Part shown: piece by piece, positions 45,172 through 55,192 of the stretch
Layout: every line of letters begins with the position of its first letter
Position numbering within the stretch: position 1 is the first letter of the stretch
From: Erwinia_E haradaeae_G
Lineage (GTDB): Bacteria; Pseudomonadota; Gammaproteobacteria; Enterobacterales; Enterobacteriaceae
Assembly: GCF_900698955.1 (NCBI RefSeq)
Contig: NZ_LR217720.1
Location: forward strand, 124,001 to 188,000
Reading direction: 5' to 3'
DNA length: 64,000 nt
Position numbers and translations under genes: made by a program
Notes under the pieces: generated by a model
What the model was told of the DNA's origin: nothing
Databases searched by the model: none
What the model saw: only the letters and a program-made list of their open reading frames with translations

Positions 45172-47349
45172 ATGAATATTCATCGCTTATGCTTGTTTTT
45201 AAATAACCAACAACGTGCGGCTGTATCTGCACCGCGTACTAATTTTTTGGTTTTAGCCGGAGCTGGTAGTGGTAAAACACGTGTATTAGTGCACCGTATT
45301 GCTTGGTTAATCGAGGTGGAAAAATGTTCTCCTCAGTCCATTTTAGCTGTTACTTTTACTACTAAAGCAGCTGAGGAAATTCGAGAGCGTCTCGAAGAGT
45401 TAATTGGATTGCTTCAAAATTCTATGTGGATTGGGACATTTCATTCCTTATCTCATCGTTTTTTATGCAGCCACCATATTATGGCTAATTTACCAAAAGA
45501 TTTTCAGATTATCGATACTGAAGATCAAATGCGTTTACTAAGACGCTTAATTCAATCCATGAATCTAGATCTCAAACAGTGGACGCCTCGCCAGGGCCTT
45601 TGGTACATTAATACAAATAAAGAGAAAGGTTTGCGTCCTAACCATATTCACAGAGTTTCTTACCCTATAGAAAAAACATGGCTACGTATTTATCGGGCAT
45701 ATCAAGATACCTGTGATCGTCTTGGATTAGTAGATTTTTCTGAATTACTTTTACGGGTCTATGAATTATGGAGGAGTCATCCAGCAATCCTGGATTATTA
45801 TCATAGAATATTTAATACTATTTTAGTAGATGAATTTCAAGATACTAATAATATGCAGTATGATTGGATGCGTTCTATTTCTGGTAAAAGTAGTCATGTG
45901 ATGATTGTTGGGGATGATGATCAGTCAATTTATGGATGGAGGGGTGCCAAGATTTCCAATATGCAGAGTTTTCTGAAAGATTTTCCATTGGCCACTGTTA
46001 TACGTCTTGAGAGAAATTATCGATCCACATCTAACATTCTGGAAGCTGCTAATATTTTAATTTCTAACAATAATGGTCGGCTGGGAAAAAAATTATGGAC
46101 TAATCTTGCGTGTGGAGAATTAATTACAACTTACTGTGCTCGTGATGCATTTGATGAAGCTTGTTTTGTAGCAGATGGCATTCAAGTATGGGTACAGAAT
46201 GGTGGTTTGTTGTCTGAATGTGCTGTATTATACCGTAATAATGCTCAGTCTTTAGAAATAGAGAAGGTACTATCACAGCGAGGGATTGTATATCAAGTTT
46301 ATGGCGGCATGAGGTTCTTTCAACGACAAGAAATTAAAGACGCAATTGCTTACTTGCGTTTGATTGCGAATCGTAATGATGATTTATCTTTTGAGCGCAT
46401 TATAAATACTCCCACAAGAGGGATTGGCATCCGCACATTAGAGGTGATTCGACAGTTATCACGCGAGTACGATCTCCCTTTTTGGGAAGCCAGTAAAAAA
46501 TTATTAAAAGATAAAGCGCTGGCCTCTCGATTAGCCTCGACGTCTTTGCAAAGTTTTATGGAGTTAGTGGACTCGCTGGAAGAAGTTACTCACACCATGC
46601 CGTTATATGCACAAATAGAACGGATGTTGAAGGATTCAGGTCTTTGGCTGATGTATTTACATAAGAACGGTGAAAATGGTCAAAGGCGTATCGAAAATTT
46701 AAAGGAGCTCATTAACACTACTAGACAGTATGATAGTCATCATGCACTTTATGATAAGCATGAGGTGCCCTTACGGGCATTTCTAGCGCAATCTATGCTT
46801 GAAGCAGGTGGAGGATCAGTGCACAAATCTCAGGATTCTGTGCGGTTAATGACTATGCACTCTTCTAAAGGTCTTGAGTTTGCTCAGGTTTTTATAATTG
46901 GAATGGAGGAGGGAATTTTTCCTGGTCAAATTTCTTTAAATGACGCAGGTGGATTGGAGGAAGAGCGTCGTCTTGCCTACGTTGGAATCACTCGCGCGAT
47001 GGTCAAGCTAACGTTAACTTATGCTATTAATAGACGACTATATGGTCAGGAATGTCTTCATGAACCATCTCGCTTTATCGGTGAAATACCGTCTAAGTAT
47101 ATAAAAAATGTGCATTATAGTGCACGAGCTACTACAAATATACCGTATCATTATAAGGGTACAAACACTGTAAGTATGGTAAGTAATAATGATGTGCGAA
47201 TCATTCAACGTGTTCAACATGAAATATTTGGCCTAGGAACTGTAATGGATACGATAGGATGTGGTAAAAAAAGACGTATACAGGTCAATTTTGATGATTA
47301 TGGTGTTAAATGGCTACTTGCTTCTTATGCTAAATTAAAATTGTCGTAA
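45172..47349 (+). CDS. uvrD: DNA helicase II (UvrD)
   Basis: A superfamily 1A 3'-to-5' helicase acting in nucleotide-excision and mismatch repair. It has 725 residues (E. coli 720). Motif I is AGAGSGKTRVL at 29-39, motif Ia VTFTTKAAEEI, motif II VDEFQDTNNMQY, motif III VGDDDQSIYGWRGA, motif IV RLERNYRSTSNIL, motif V MTMHSSKGLEF and motif VI EERRLAYVGITRAM. The C-terminal tudor-like segment (VQHEIFGLGTVMD, VNFDDYGVKWLLASYAKLKL) is present, which separates UvrD from Rep. Other repair genes in this window are limited to mutY. Confidence 0.96.
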   Translation: MNIHRLCLFLNNQQRAAVSAPRTNFLVLAGAGSGKTRVLVHRIAWLIEVEKCSPQSILAVTFTTKAAEEIRERLEELIGLLQNSMWIGTFHSLSHRFLCSHHIMANLPKDFQIIDTEDQMRLLRRLIQSMNLDLKQWTPRQGLWYINTNKEKGLRPNHIHRVSYPIEKTWLRIYRAYQDTCDRLGLVDFSELLLRVYELWRSHPAILDYYHRIFNTILVDEFQDTNNMQYDWMRSISGKSSHVMIVGDDDQSIYGWRGAKISNMQSFLKDFPLATVIRLERNYRSTSNILEAANILISNNNGRLGKKLWTNLACGELITTYCARDAFDEACFVADGIQVWVQNGGLLSECAVLYRNNAQSLEIEKVLSQRGIVYQVYGGMRFFQRQEIKDAIAYLRLIANRNDDLSFERIINTPTRGIGIRTLEVIRQLSREYDLPFWEASKKLLKDKALASRLASTSLQSFMELVDSLEEVTHTMPLYAQIERMLKDSGLWLMYLHKNGENGQRRIENLKELINTTRQYDSHHALYDKHEVPLRAFLAQSMLEAGGGSVHKSQDSVRLMTMHSSKGLEFAQVFIIGMEEGIFPGQISLNDAGGLEEERRLAYVGITRAMVKLTLTYAINRRLYGQECLHEPSRFIGEIPSKYIKNVHYSARATTNIPYHYKGTNTVSMVSNNDVRIIQRVQHEIFGLGTVMDTIGCGKKRRIQVNFDDYGVKWLLASYAKLKLS

Positions 47350-47975
47350 TCCTTGTATGATGGATTGTGTTCATAGATATATATTTTATTGTTGCAATTA
47401 AGAAGGTAGAGGGGATCTATAAAGGGATAACATAGATAGAAATCTATATTGTAATCTTGATAGGTTTTGTAATAGTCTCTATAGAGATGTTATTGTTGAG
47501 ATATATAGCAGAAAGGTTGTGAAAGAATTTCTTTGATTTATCATATCAGGTACGTTATTGGATACTAACTGAGTATTACCGACTGCATCCACAAATCTAT
47601 TACATATTAAGGGTTTTGAGTTTAACATTTCTTTTATTGTGATAAATAATCATGCATTTGAAGTGTATGATCTACTGATGGATGTATTATTAGTTCATTG
47701 ATTCTGGGTATAGAAGATGAAAATCTGACTAGATCTAGTATCCTGCTTCGTTAGTGAAGGGTTGATAAATGTATATATTTATTTTACAATACATACAGGA
47801 GAGATAGATGATTAGTATAATTTTCGCAGATTATTTCCTAAGAGATAATATAAATAGATAAAGATCAATAGTGTAACGTATATATACGATAAGAATATAT
47901 CTTTATGTATTAGAAAAAATTACATTATTCTTTTCGTATTCGTTTGGAATAATATTCTTGATAGATCTATATCAT
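47350..47975. other. Spacer between uvrD and ftsY
   Basis: About 630 AT-rich bases without an open frame. In E. coli the acidic A domain of FtsY is encoded just upstream of the NG domain; I looked for an acidic in-frame remnant upstream of 47976 and saw none. A TTG at 47958 would add six residues only. Confidence 0.5.
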
Positions 47976-48932
47976 ATGAGCAGAAAGGGGCGTATTACTA
48001 TCAAAAATAGATTTTTAAATCATCTCAAGATTCGCTTAGAGCGGACACGTCATTATTTTGGTTTAGGATTAAGTCATTTACTCCGCGGCAGAACAATTGA
48101 TAGCAATCTTTTTAATGCACTTGAGGAGCAGCTTTTGCTTGCTGATATTGGAGTCAAGACCACTGATCACATTTTAAGCAATTTAAAGACTCAAGTGAGT
48201 GATAAAAAACTGGATAATGTGGAATTATTGTATCATCAGTTAAAAATTAATTTATCTCAAATTCTTTCTCAAGTAGAGAAAAATCTGGACGTGTCAGGAA
48301 AATTACCATTTGTCATGTTAATGATAGGCGTGAATGGCGCTGGTAAAACCACTACTATTGGAAAGTTAGCGTATCAATTTAAAAATGCAGGTAAATCAGT
48401 GATGCTGGCTGCAGGAGATACATTTCGAGCCGGGGCTATTGAGCAACTACAAATATGGGGGTCATGTAATAATATTCCTGTGATCTCACATAAAAATGGC
48501 GCAGATGCTTCAGCCGTCATTTTTGATGCGATGCAAGCTGCTAAAAAAAATAAGATAGATGTTTTGATTGCAGATACATCTGGTCGTCTGCAGAATAAAG
48601 CGCATTTGATGGCTGAGATAAAAAAAATTATCCGTATTATAAAAAAACAAGATGCTACGGCACCGCATGAGGTGATGCTAACTATTGATTCTAGTACCGG
48701 ACAAAATGCTATAAGCCAAACTAAACTTTTTCATGAGGCTGTGTGTGTCAGTGGTATTACAGTCACAAAATTAGATAGTACAGCTAAGGGTGGTGTGATT
48801 TTTTCTCTAGCAGATCAATTTGACATTCCTATCCGCTATATTACGTGTGGTGAAGCTATAGAAGATTTACGTGTTTTTCAGGTTAAAAATTTTATAGAAG
48901 CACTGTTTGCGCGAGAAGATGATCTATTATAA
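47976..48932 (+). CDS. ftsY: Signal recognition particle receptor FtsY, NG domain only
   Basis: FtsY is the membrane-associated GTPase that receives SRP-bound ribosomes and hands them to SecYEG or YidC. It has 318 residues from the ATG at 47976, against 497 in E. coli: the acidic N-terminal A domain is missing. The N domain (LRGRTIDSNLFNALEEQLLLADIGV) and G domain are complete: G1 GVNGAGKTTT at 118-127, DTFRAGAIEQL, G3 DTSGRLQNK, G4 TKLDSTAKGG, and the closing region CGEAIEDLRVF. The lead basic segment RFLNHLKIRLERTRHYFG resembles the membrane-binding helix at the start of N. E. coli ftsE, ftsX and rpoH neighbours are not adjacent. Confidence 0.95.
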   Translation: MSRKGRITIKNRFLNHLKIRLERTRHYFGLGLSHLLRGRTIDSNLFNALEEQLLLADIGVKTTDHILSNLKTQVSDKKLDNVELLYHQLKINLSQILSQVEKNLDVSGKLPFVMLMIGVNGAGKTTTIGKLAYQFKNAGKSVMLAAGDTFRAGAIEQLQIWGSCNNIPVISHKNGADASAVIFDAMQAAKKNKIDVLIADTSGRLQNKAHLMAEIKKIIRIIKKQDATAPHEVMLTIDSSTGQNAISQTKLFHEAVCVSGITVTKLDSTAKGGVIFSLADQFDIPIRYITCGEAIEDLRVFQVKNFIEALFAREDDLL

Positions 48933-48949
48933 TAATATCGGTAAAATAA

Positions 48950-48971
48950 GCATGCTGGAAAAGTAGCATGC
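48950..48971 (+). terminator. Hairpin just after ftsY
   Basis: GCATGCT and AGCATGC pair exactly around an eight-base loop, beginning 17 bases after the ftsY stop. No T-run follows. Position suggests a 3'-end structure for ftsY. Confidence 0.45.
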
Positions 48972-49611
48972 CATGTAAACGTAGTCATACTAGACTAGTA
49001 TTATATAGACGACAATATTACTAAATATCTCATTTTTTATATTAGCCTCTATATGAGTGCCTACGGATAGGGGTTGTGTTTTGAGTCATGCGTACAGTAT
49101 ATTAAAATATATATCAGTCATTTAGAAATTGACATCCAAAATGTATTAATTGGTATATTTTTCTACACGTTATATCTCTCTTAGAGAGAAATACATCAAG
49201 ATGGATAAATTTTAAAATAGAAAACAGGTTTATACTTAGAGAAATATTTTCTAAAACAAGTCATACATCCATATATAACCTTCGAGACACATCTAATAAT
49301 ACATGATGCATAATCAAAAATTGTACTTTGCGGATAATTAACGCAAGTTATTAAGTCTTTTTATTTTTATTGTCCTCTATTAAACTATAAATTATGGTAT
49401 ATTCAATATAACTATAGTAAAAATATTGGCTATGAGAGGGGTATAGTTTTTATAAATAATCAAATATTTTTAAAACTCTTCAATGCTCATAGTGAGGATG
49501 TATACGCCGCTGACTAGTATGTCTACATTAAATATAGACATCACACACAAAAAATAATAAACAGTGTATTCAATGCATAAAACATCTTAACAGAGATGAT
49601 AAGATCACTAT

Positions 49612-49689
49612 TAGCTATCACTTGTCAATTGTGAATGATGTTTGCAAAATGTGCATGAGAGTAATTGACAGGAACGCAAGTGATAGCTA
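49612..49689. other. Long inverted repeat of unknown function
   Basis: TAGCTATCACTTG (49612-49624) is the exact reverse complement of CAAGTGATAGCTA (49677-49689). Directly inside, TCAATT (49625-49630) pairs with AATTGA (49663-49668), leaving an eight-base bulge CAGGAACG on one side and a 32-base loop holding the palindrome TTTGCAAA. The combined 19 pairs are far more than other dyads in this spacer. It could be a structured RNA, a double-ended terminator for ftsY and bamB, or the remains of a mobile element; no T-run favours a simple terminator. Confidence 0.6.
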
Positions 49690-49769
49690 TAGATTTTCAG
49701 ACCACCTCAAAGGCAATATCAATATAGTAGAAGATATTTGACATGGTATGTATTGTATATTTGGAAATA

Positions 49770-50963
49770 CTATTCATTCATAATCGCATGAATTTGATTA
49801 CTTTTTGACTGAATCATAAGTAAAAAGTTATTATTGGTGATTATTGGTTGAGTTGCAAAACCTGTAGGATCTATTTGTTTTTGAAAAACTACTCGACCAC
49901 TATCAGGATTAATCCAATATATATATCCTTTTTGATCACCCACCACTACATGATTAGAGTATAATGCTGGTGGTGTAAGATGTCGGTGCAGTAAATAACT
50001 CTGACGCCAAATATTAGTACCATTTTTAATATTTATCGCCATTAATCTGTCCTCCTTATCTACAAGGAATATACGATCTATATCTAGAACCATACCATGT
50101 ACCGATCCAATGTCGCGCTGCCATAGAATGCGACCTGATTGTAAGTCGAGTGCCGTTAAATCACCGTTATATGCTATAGCATATACGATGCCATTCATTA
50201 CTAAAGGAGTGGTATCTATATCAGATAATCGATTAACGCCAGTAGTAGTGCTTCTTTTTTTAGTAATGCTCTGTTGCCATATCAGTTTTCCTTGATTGCT
50301 CATCACTGCACTTACATTACCGTTATCTCCTCCTATAACAGCGGTACCGTATGAAATAGCGGGAGAAGATTGTCCCCTAAGATTAAATTCTGATACATCA
50401 AGATTAAGCGACCATGTTACAACACCATTAAACTGATTAAGACCTTGTAACATACCATTACTGGTATGCACTAAAACTATGTTATCACTAACTACTGGGC
50501 AAGATAATACCTCACCCATTACATTAGTTTGCCAGATAATAGAACCATCCCTAATATTAAGAGCAAAAACTTTAGCATTTTCAGTGCCAAGATAAAGAGC
50601 ATGATCATGAATGGTTAGCCCGCCAGATAGTAATGCGGGCATTTTATTAGAAAATAAACCCGCGCGTTCTGCGAGATTAATTTTCCATTTCTCTTTTCCA
50701 TCAATAACATTTAGTGCTGTAACGATTCCACTTGGGTCAGCAGCATAAACAGTATTATTAGAGGCTACTGGCTGCAATGTTGAATCAGAATGTGGCTCGC
50801 CATCCCCAACTGTTTTACTCCAAATTTTTACGGGTGCCAATTGATTTTGTATAGTTGAAAGCATTGACTTTTTGTTAAAATGATCTGTGTTACTAATCCA
50901 CGAACATCCGCTGAGTAGCGTGAGTAGTGTTAGATTTGTGAGAAGTATTTTATGAAATACCAT
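49770..50963 (-). CDS. bamB: Outer membrane assembly lipoprotein BamB
   Basis: A periplasmic beta-propeller lipoprotein of the BAM complex that helps BamA insert outer-membrane barrels such as the porin. From the ATG at 50963 (GAGGA just upstream) it has 397 residues (E. coli 392). A lipoprotein signal MVFHKILLTNLTLLTLLSGC ends in a lipobox with the acylated Cys at 20. PQQ-like propeller repeats follow: GIVTALNVIDGKEKW, AKVFALNIRDGSIIWQ, NGDLTALDLQSGRILWQ, GYIYWINPDSGRVVFQ. An upstream in-frame ATG at 51011 would bury the signal peptide, so it is rejected. sodA lies upstream in the same direction. Confidence 0.94.
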   Translation of the reverse strand: MVFHKILLTNLTLLTLLSGCSWISNTDHFNKKSMLSTIQNQLAPVKIWSKTVGDGEPHSDSTLQPVASNNTVYAADPSGIVTALNVIDGKEKWKINLAERAGLFSNKMPALLSGGLTIHDHALYLGTENAKVFALNIRDGSIIWQTNVMGEVLSCPVVSDNIVLVHTSNGMLQGLNQFNGVVTWSLNLDVSEFNLRGQSSPAISYGTAVIGGDNGNVSAVMSNQGKLIWQQSITKKRSTTTGVNRLSDIDTTPLVMNGIVYAIAYNGDLTALDLQSGRILWQRDIGSVHGMVLDIDRIFLVDKEDRLMAINIKNGTNIWRQSYLLHRHLTPPALYSNHVVVGDQKGYIYWINPDSGRVVFQKQIDPTGFATQPIITNNNFLLMIQSKSNQIHAIMNE

Positions 50964-51313
50964 TAAAGTCCTCATTTGTAATATGTGTAGCAGGGTGCTA
51001 AAGGTCAGCATAGACTTCTTCTTATACTTTACGCTGCTGTAGTAATACTGTTTTATTAAATTTACATATCATAAAAACACTAGAATATTCAATGTTTTTC
51101 CATGTGAGTATTCTCAACAGTATTATAGAGGTATGCCACAAGATCAGTGGATACCCCTATTGGTTATTGTTAACGATCGCCACTATTAAAATATCAAGCA
51201 TTCGTAATTGCCGTGTTGTATGAGTATACGATAATGATGAGTTGTAATAGTATGTATATACTTGGCGGGATTTATTAACCCCTGGCAGTATAAGTGATAT
51301 ATACTGCATCTAT
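50964..51313. other. Spacer between sodA and bamB
   Basis: 350 bases with a strong imperfect hairpin at 51125-51160 (listed separately). The bamB promoter should lie between that hairpin and 50963. Nothing else recognised. Confidence 0.45.
51125..51160 (-). terminator. Strong imperfect hairpin downstream of sodA
   Basis: GGTATGCCAC can pair with GTGGATACC (one bulged G), and the stem extends outward to ATAG/CTAT-type pairs with one mismatch, giving about 13 pairs around the loop AAGATCA. It lies 153 bases past the sodA stop on the minus strand. No T-run follows in either direction. Confidence 0.5.
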
Positions 51314-51940
51314 CTAGATGCATGATTGGTTTTCTAAAAAATTCACGGTGGCTTGATCCCAATTTACTATATTCCAAAAAGCTCTAATATAGTTCAGGCG
51401 CTGGTTTTTATACTGTAAATAGTAAGCATGTTCCCAGACATCTAGGCATAAGATAGGTGTACCAGATACACCAGAGATGGACTCTCCCATCAGCGGACTA
51501 TCTTGATTAGCAGTAGAAACCACTGCTAATTTATTATTTTTCTGAACTAACCAGGACCACCCAGAGCCAAAACAAGAAGATGCTATTGTTTCAAAAGTAT
51601 GTTTAAATTTTTCAATACTGCCAAAATCTTTTTCAATTGCTTGCTTTAACTTACCCTGTAAACAGGTATTGGGTTTTAAAATTTTCCAAAAGAAGCTGTG
51701 ATTAGCGTGTCCTCCTGCGTTATTACGTAATAATTGTTTTTTGTTATTCGGTAGTTTCTCTAGTCTAGAAATGAGAGTTTCCACTTTGAGATCTGTAAAA
51801 TCAGTACCCTCTAAAGCTATATTAGCTTTATCTATATAAGTTTGATGATGTTTGGTATGATGTAATATCATGGTTTGCTTATCAAAATATGGTTCTAATG
51901 CATCATATTCATAAGGTAAAGATGGTAGTTTATAGCTCAT
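51314..51940 (-). CDS. sodA: Superoxide dismutase [Mn]
   Basis: Converts superoxide to oxygen and hydrogen peroxide in the cytoplasm. It has 208 residues (E. coli SodA 206). Metal ligands are H27, H81, D167 and H171 (in LDVWEHAYY). The Mn-type signature is seen in NNAGGHANHS and in the glutamine of STANQDSPLMGE at Q146; iron SodB has its glutamine elsewhere. The N-terminal MSYKLPSLPYEYDALEPYFDKQTM is characteristic of SodA. It stands alone upstream of bamB. Confidence 0.95.
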   Translation of the reverse strand: MSYKLPSLPYEYDALEPYFDKQTMILHHTKHHQTYIDKANIALEGTDFTDLKVETLISRLEKLPNNKKQLLRNNAGGHANHSFFWKILKPNTCLQGKLKQAIEKDFGSIEKFKHTFETIASSCFGSGWSWLVQKNNKLAVVSTANQDSPLMGESISGVSGTPILCLDVWEHAYYLQYKNQRLNYIRAFWNIVNWDQATVNFLENQSCI

Positions 51941-53432
51941 CGTCTAATTCCAGTATAGTGAGAAAGTGTGATATGAATAGATATGAGTACTCTAATAATT
52001 ATCACAATAAGAAATATTTTGTAACCAAAAATCCCATAAGTAATGAGGGATGTTCATATTATAGCAATTTTATTTGTAATAAGACATAAATTCTAGTAGT
52101 CACAAAATTTTAATTCATCAGAGTATCTAACATGTAGGTTTCATGTATGGTATGTCTTAAAATACTATTATATGTATGTGCATTGCATATAGAGAGATTA
52201 CAAGGGGATAATATGGATCTTTGAACATATTAAGAATAGTATTAGAAATCTGCAAATGATCACTGGTTCGATCAAAAAATGTATATTGTCTTCCTTGTAC
52301 GCATTGGTAATGTTATTTTTATCTAGGTTATCTGTTTGTCTGTCATATCCACTTAATTCTTACTGATTTATAACTATAATAACGTCACTGAGGCAATAGT
52401 AGTATTTGTCATTTATATACATATATTTTCTACTTTTGTAGACTTTGATGCATTTACATCATTTTTATTATGCTGTACATAATACATATTATTGAGTAAT
52501 AGTACGCTCCGTTTGATCACGATTTGTAGTTCTTGTGTGATGTTGTACGAAAATATGGCACTGTTATTAGCAAATTACATGTCATATGAATGAGTGTTTA
52601 TATTTTTATCTTTTTTGGTTAATGTGTTTATATCGCATATGCTTTAATTAGTCTGTATCCGATAGATCGGTAGTGGTGTTGAAGAGGGATGTAATTGAGC
52701 GATGTATGCGTATTCTTGTGATATCTGCGTGTATTTATTAATGCTATTTCTATAAAATATGACCTGCTTCATCCCTATAACGTCGCTAGAAGCGTATCGG
52801 TTTCGTCAGGTACAACTCTATAATCGTAAAATTTTATTAGGATGCAAAAGAACTATCTACAAAAAGTTTTGATAGATATCTGGGTGTTATCATGAAGATT
52901 ATTAAAGTTGTCAGAGTACTTATGCTGCTATCAAATGTTAATGTCAATTATACGATATTGGAAGATATCTAAAATAATTTTAGGTGTGGTAATTTTGGTA
53001 TGTGACATAATATTGATACAATCTCAATATCCTCGGAGCTATATGTTTGGATGTTCAGAAAATATCCAGTACATCAGAGAATAAAAAGAGATATAGTATG
53101 CTGAGCGATCATAATCCGTATCTCCCATGAGAGATTTCTCCCTGAAAATACATGATGTTTATTATATGCATATCAGCAATTGTATGACACCAGATGATAC
53201 TTAATCGTCTTTACTACACCTCATATAGCTTCAGGAAATATATTAATCGTTAATCACGTCATCTGTAATATATCATTGCACTAATATAATCTAACCTCAT
53301 ATATTTATCTGTTCGTTTAATTAAAATAGGAATATTTTTTCTATAAAATGTCAGTGCATAGCATCAGTAGACATACATAAATTATAGATCCTTGAAAGAA
53401 GTCGAGACATTTTAGATTGAAAAGGAAAAACC
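51941..53432. other. 1.5-kb gene-free stretch between divergent sodA and ppa
   Basis: No credible open frame or recognisable remnant. A 66-codon plus-strand frame at 51889-52089 is mostly the shadow of the sodA start. Promoters of sodA and ppa must lie at the two ends. Confidence 0.45.
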
Positions 53433-53987
53433 ATGAGCCTTAAATATGTGCCAACTGGATATCATGTACCGGATGATATTTATGTTATTATAGAGATTCC
53501 ATCTTATTCGCATCCAATAAAATATGAAGTGGATAAAGAGACTGGGGTATTATTTGTAGATAGATTTATAGCAACTACTATGTTTTATCCTTGTAATTAT
53601 GGTTATATGAATAAGACTTTATCTGAAGATGGAGATCCACTAGATGCTCTTGTTCCAACGCCGTATCCATTACGACCTGGTGTGGTCATCCGCTGTCGTC
53701 CTGTTGGTTTAATTAAAATGACTGATGAGTCAGGGCCAGATGCTAAGATTATTGCTGTTCCAGTAACACAAGTGACGCAAGAGTATGAGGCTATTAGAGA
53801 TATACAGGATCTGCCCATGTTACTACGTAGTCAAATACAACATTTCTTTGAGCAATACAAAGTATTGGAAAAAGGAAAATGGGTCGAAGTAAGTAGTTGG
53901 GAGGGCGCTGTCTCTGCTAAAGAGGAAATCATTTCTTGCAGCAGACGATTTCAAGAGGGTAAGGTGGTAGATGGTAATGCAACATAA
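53433..53987 (+). CDS. ppa: Inorganic pyrophosphatase
   Basis: A soluble hexameric Mg2+ enzyme that hydrolyses pyrophosphate and drives biosynthetic reactions. It has 184 residues (E. coli 176). The active site EDGDPLDALVPTPYPL has the metal-binding D66, D68 and D71, plus D103 in GPDAK. KYEVDKETG and FYPCNYGY are also conserved. The extra length is a C-terminal tail (EGKVVDGNAT). GAAAAGGAAAA precedes the ATG. Flanked by empty spacers, so transcribed alone. Confidence 0.96.
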   Translation: MSLKYVPTGYHVPDDIYVIIEIPSYSHPIKYEVDKETGVLFVDRFIATTMFYPCNYGYMNKTLSEDGDPLDALVPTPYPLRPGVVIRCRPVGLIKMTDESGPDAKIIAVPVTQVTQEYEAIRDIQDLPMLLRSQIQHFFEQYKVLEKGKWVEVSSWEGAVSAKEEIISCSRRFQEGKVVDGNAT

Positions 53988-54850
53988 TTATTTGTCTGTA
54001 CGGAGTGAAGACATATTCTTGTAGTAAGTGATGTTATTCTGTGTCGGAATATATAGGCCTTATGGCTTAATACATAAGTATCTAGTTTGGTATTTATTAA
54101 TACTGTCTAGACAGGTAATATGGAGCAGATGTAACATCATTATGTTGGAACAGTAGAGATAGATTATTGATAAACGTACTAATCCTCTAGATCTTAACGA
54201 TTTAATCTATACGCATATCATTATCAATCAAATATATCTTTAACATTTTTATCGATATTGCATTCTTACCTGTCTGTATAAAATCAATGCAACTTTTGTT
54301 GTATTTAGCCACAATCTAGATTAGATAAATCGCATTTCTATTATAATGATTTTGATATATGATTTTTCTGTGATGTTTATATGATCTGATCTTACGATAT
54401 TTGTTGTATGATATTTACTATTTATGTCGTGGTAGCATGCATCATGTATAGATTGATAAAGGAGGCATGAATTAATCGAAGATAGTATTATTAGTTTCTT
54501 GAATGTAATACGCTATAGCTTTTATTAATTCATATAGACATTCGCGCTTCCATAAGATGGAGGTCTAGTACATCAACATAATTCCATTTCTCCTATTATT
54601 TTTGACTTTGTATAATATATTTTCACATGAAGAATTATTTTTGCTCTTAGAATATTGGCCGGTTTGTACCGTACATGCAATCCTTGGAATATAGAAGATA
54701 TATTTCTGGCATTCTGTGTATTAACACAATGTGTATTAGGCGTAAATGAAAATCTAAAATATAAAATAATTTTATGATTTTATAATCATAAGCATATAAA
54801 TAACTTTATTTAAACAGAATTGCGATATCATTAGATTACAGGAGTGTAAG
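53988..54850. other. Spacer between ppa and hinT
   Basis: About 860 AT-rich bases without an open frame or strong structure. No gene remnant recognised. Confidence 0.45.
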
Positions 54851-55192
54851 GTGTCTGTAGAAACTATTTTTAGCAAAATTATTCGTCATGAAATTGCAGC
54901 GGATATTCTATATCAGGATAAATTAGTTACAGCATTTCGTGATATCTCTCCCTGCGCTCCTACACATGTCTTAATTGTACCGAATGTTTTAATTCCAACC
55001 CTCAATGACATTTCTTCTCGTCATGAATCTATTTTAGGTCACATGATTTTAATAGCAGCAAAAATTGCTAAAGATGAGGGAGTATCAGCAGATGGATATC
55101 GTTTAGTTATAAATTGTAATAAAAATGCCGGACAAGAGATATATCATCTCCATGTGCATTTGCTGGGTGGTTTACTTTTGAGACCCATCTAG
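54851..55192 (+). CDS. hinT: HIT-family purine nucleoside phosphoramidase HinT
   Basis: A small dimeric hydrolase that splits adenosine phosphoramidates and aminoacyl-adenylates. It has 113 residues (E. coli 119). The N-terminal ETIFSKIIRHEIAADILYQD and TAFRDISPCAPTHVLIVP are typical. The histidine triad HLHVHLL has H99, H101 and H103. The C-terminus stops shortly after the triad, losing a few residues that contribute to substrate specificity in E. coli. The start is GTG, with a strong AGGAG about eight bases upstream. Confidence 0.94.
   Translation: MSVETIFSKIIRHEIAADILYQDKLVTAFRDISPCAPTHVLIVPNVLIPTLNDISSRHESILGHMILIAAKIAKDEGVSADGYRLVINCNKNAGQEIYHLHVHLLGGLLLRPI

Larger units (their letters stand above)
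48933..49769. other. Spacer between convergent ftsY and bamB
   Basis: About 840 bases. It holds a hairpin after ftsY (48950-48971) and a long inverted-repeat structure at 49612-49689, both listed separately. A TTGCG/CGCAA dyad near 49326-49345 is followed by T-rich sequence. No open frame. Confidence 0.5.
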
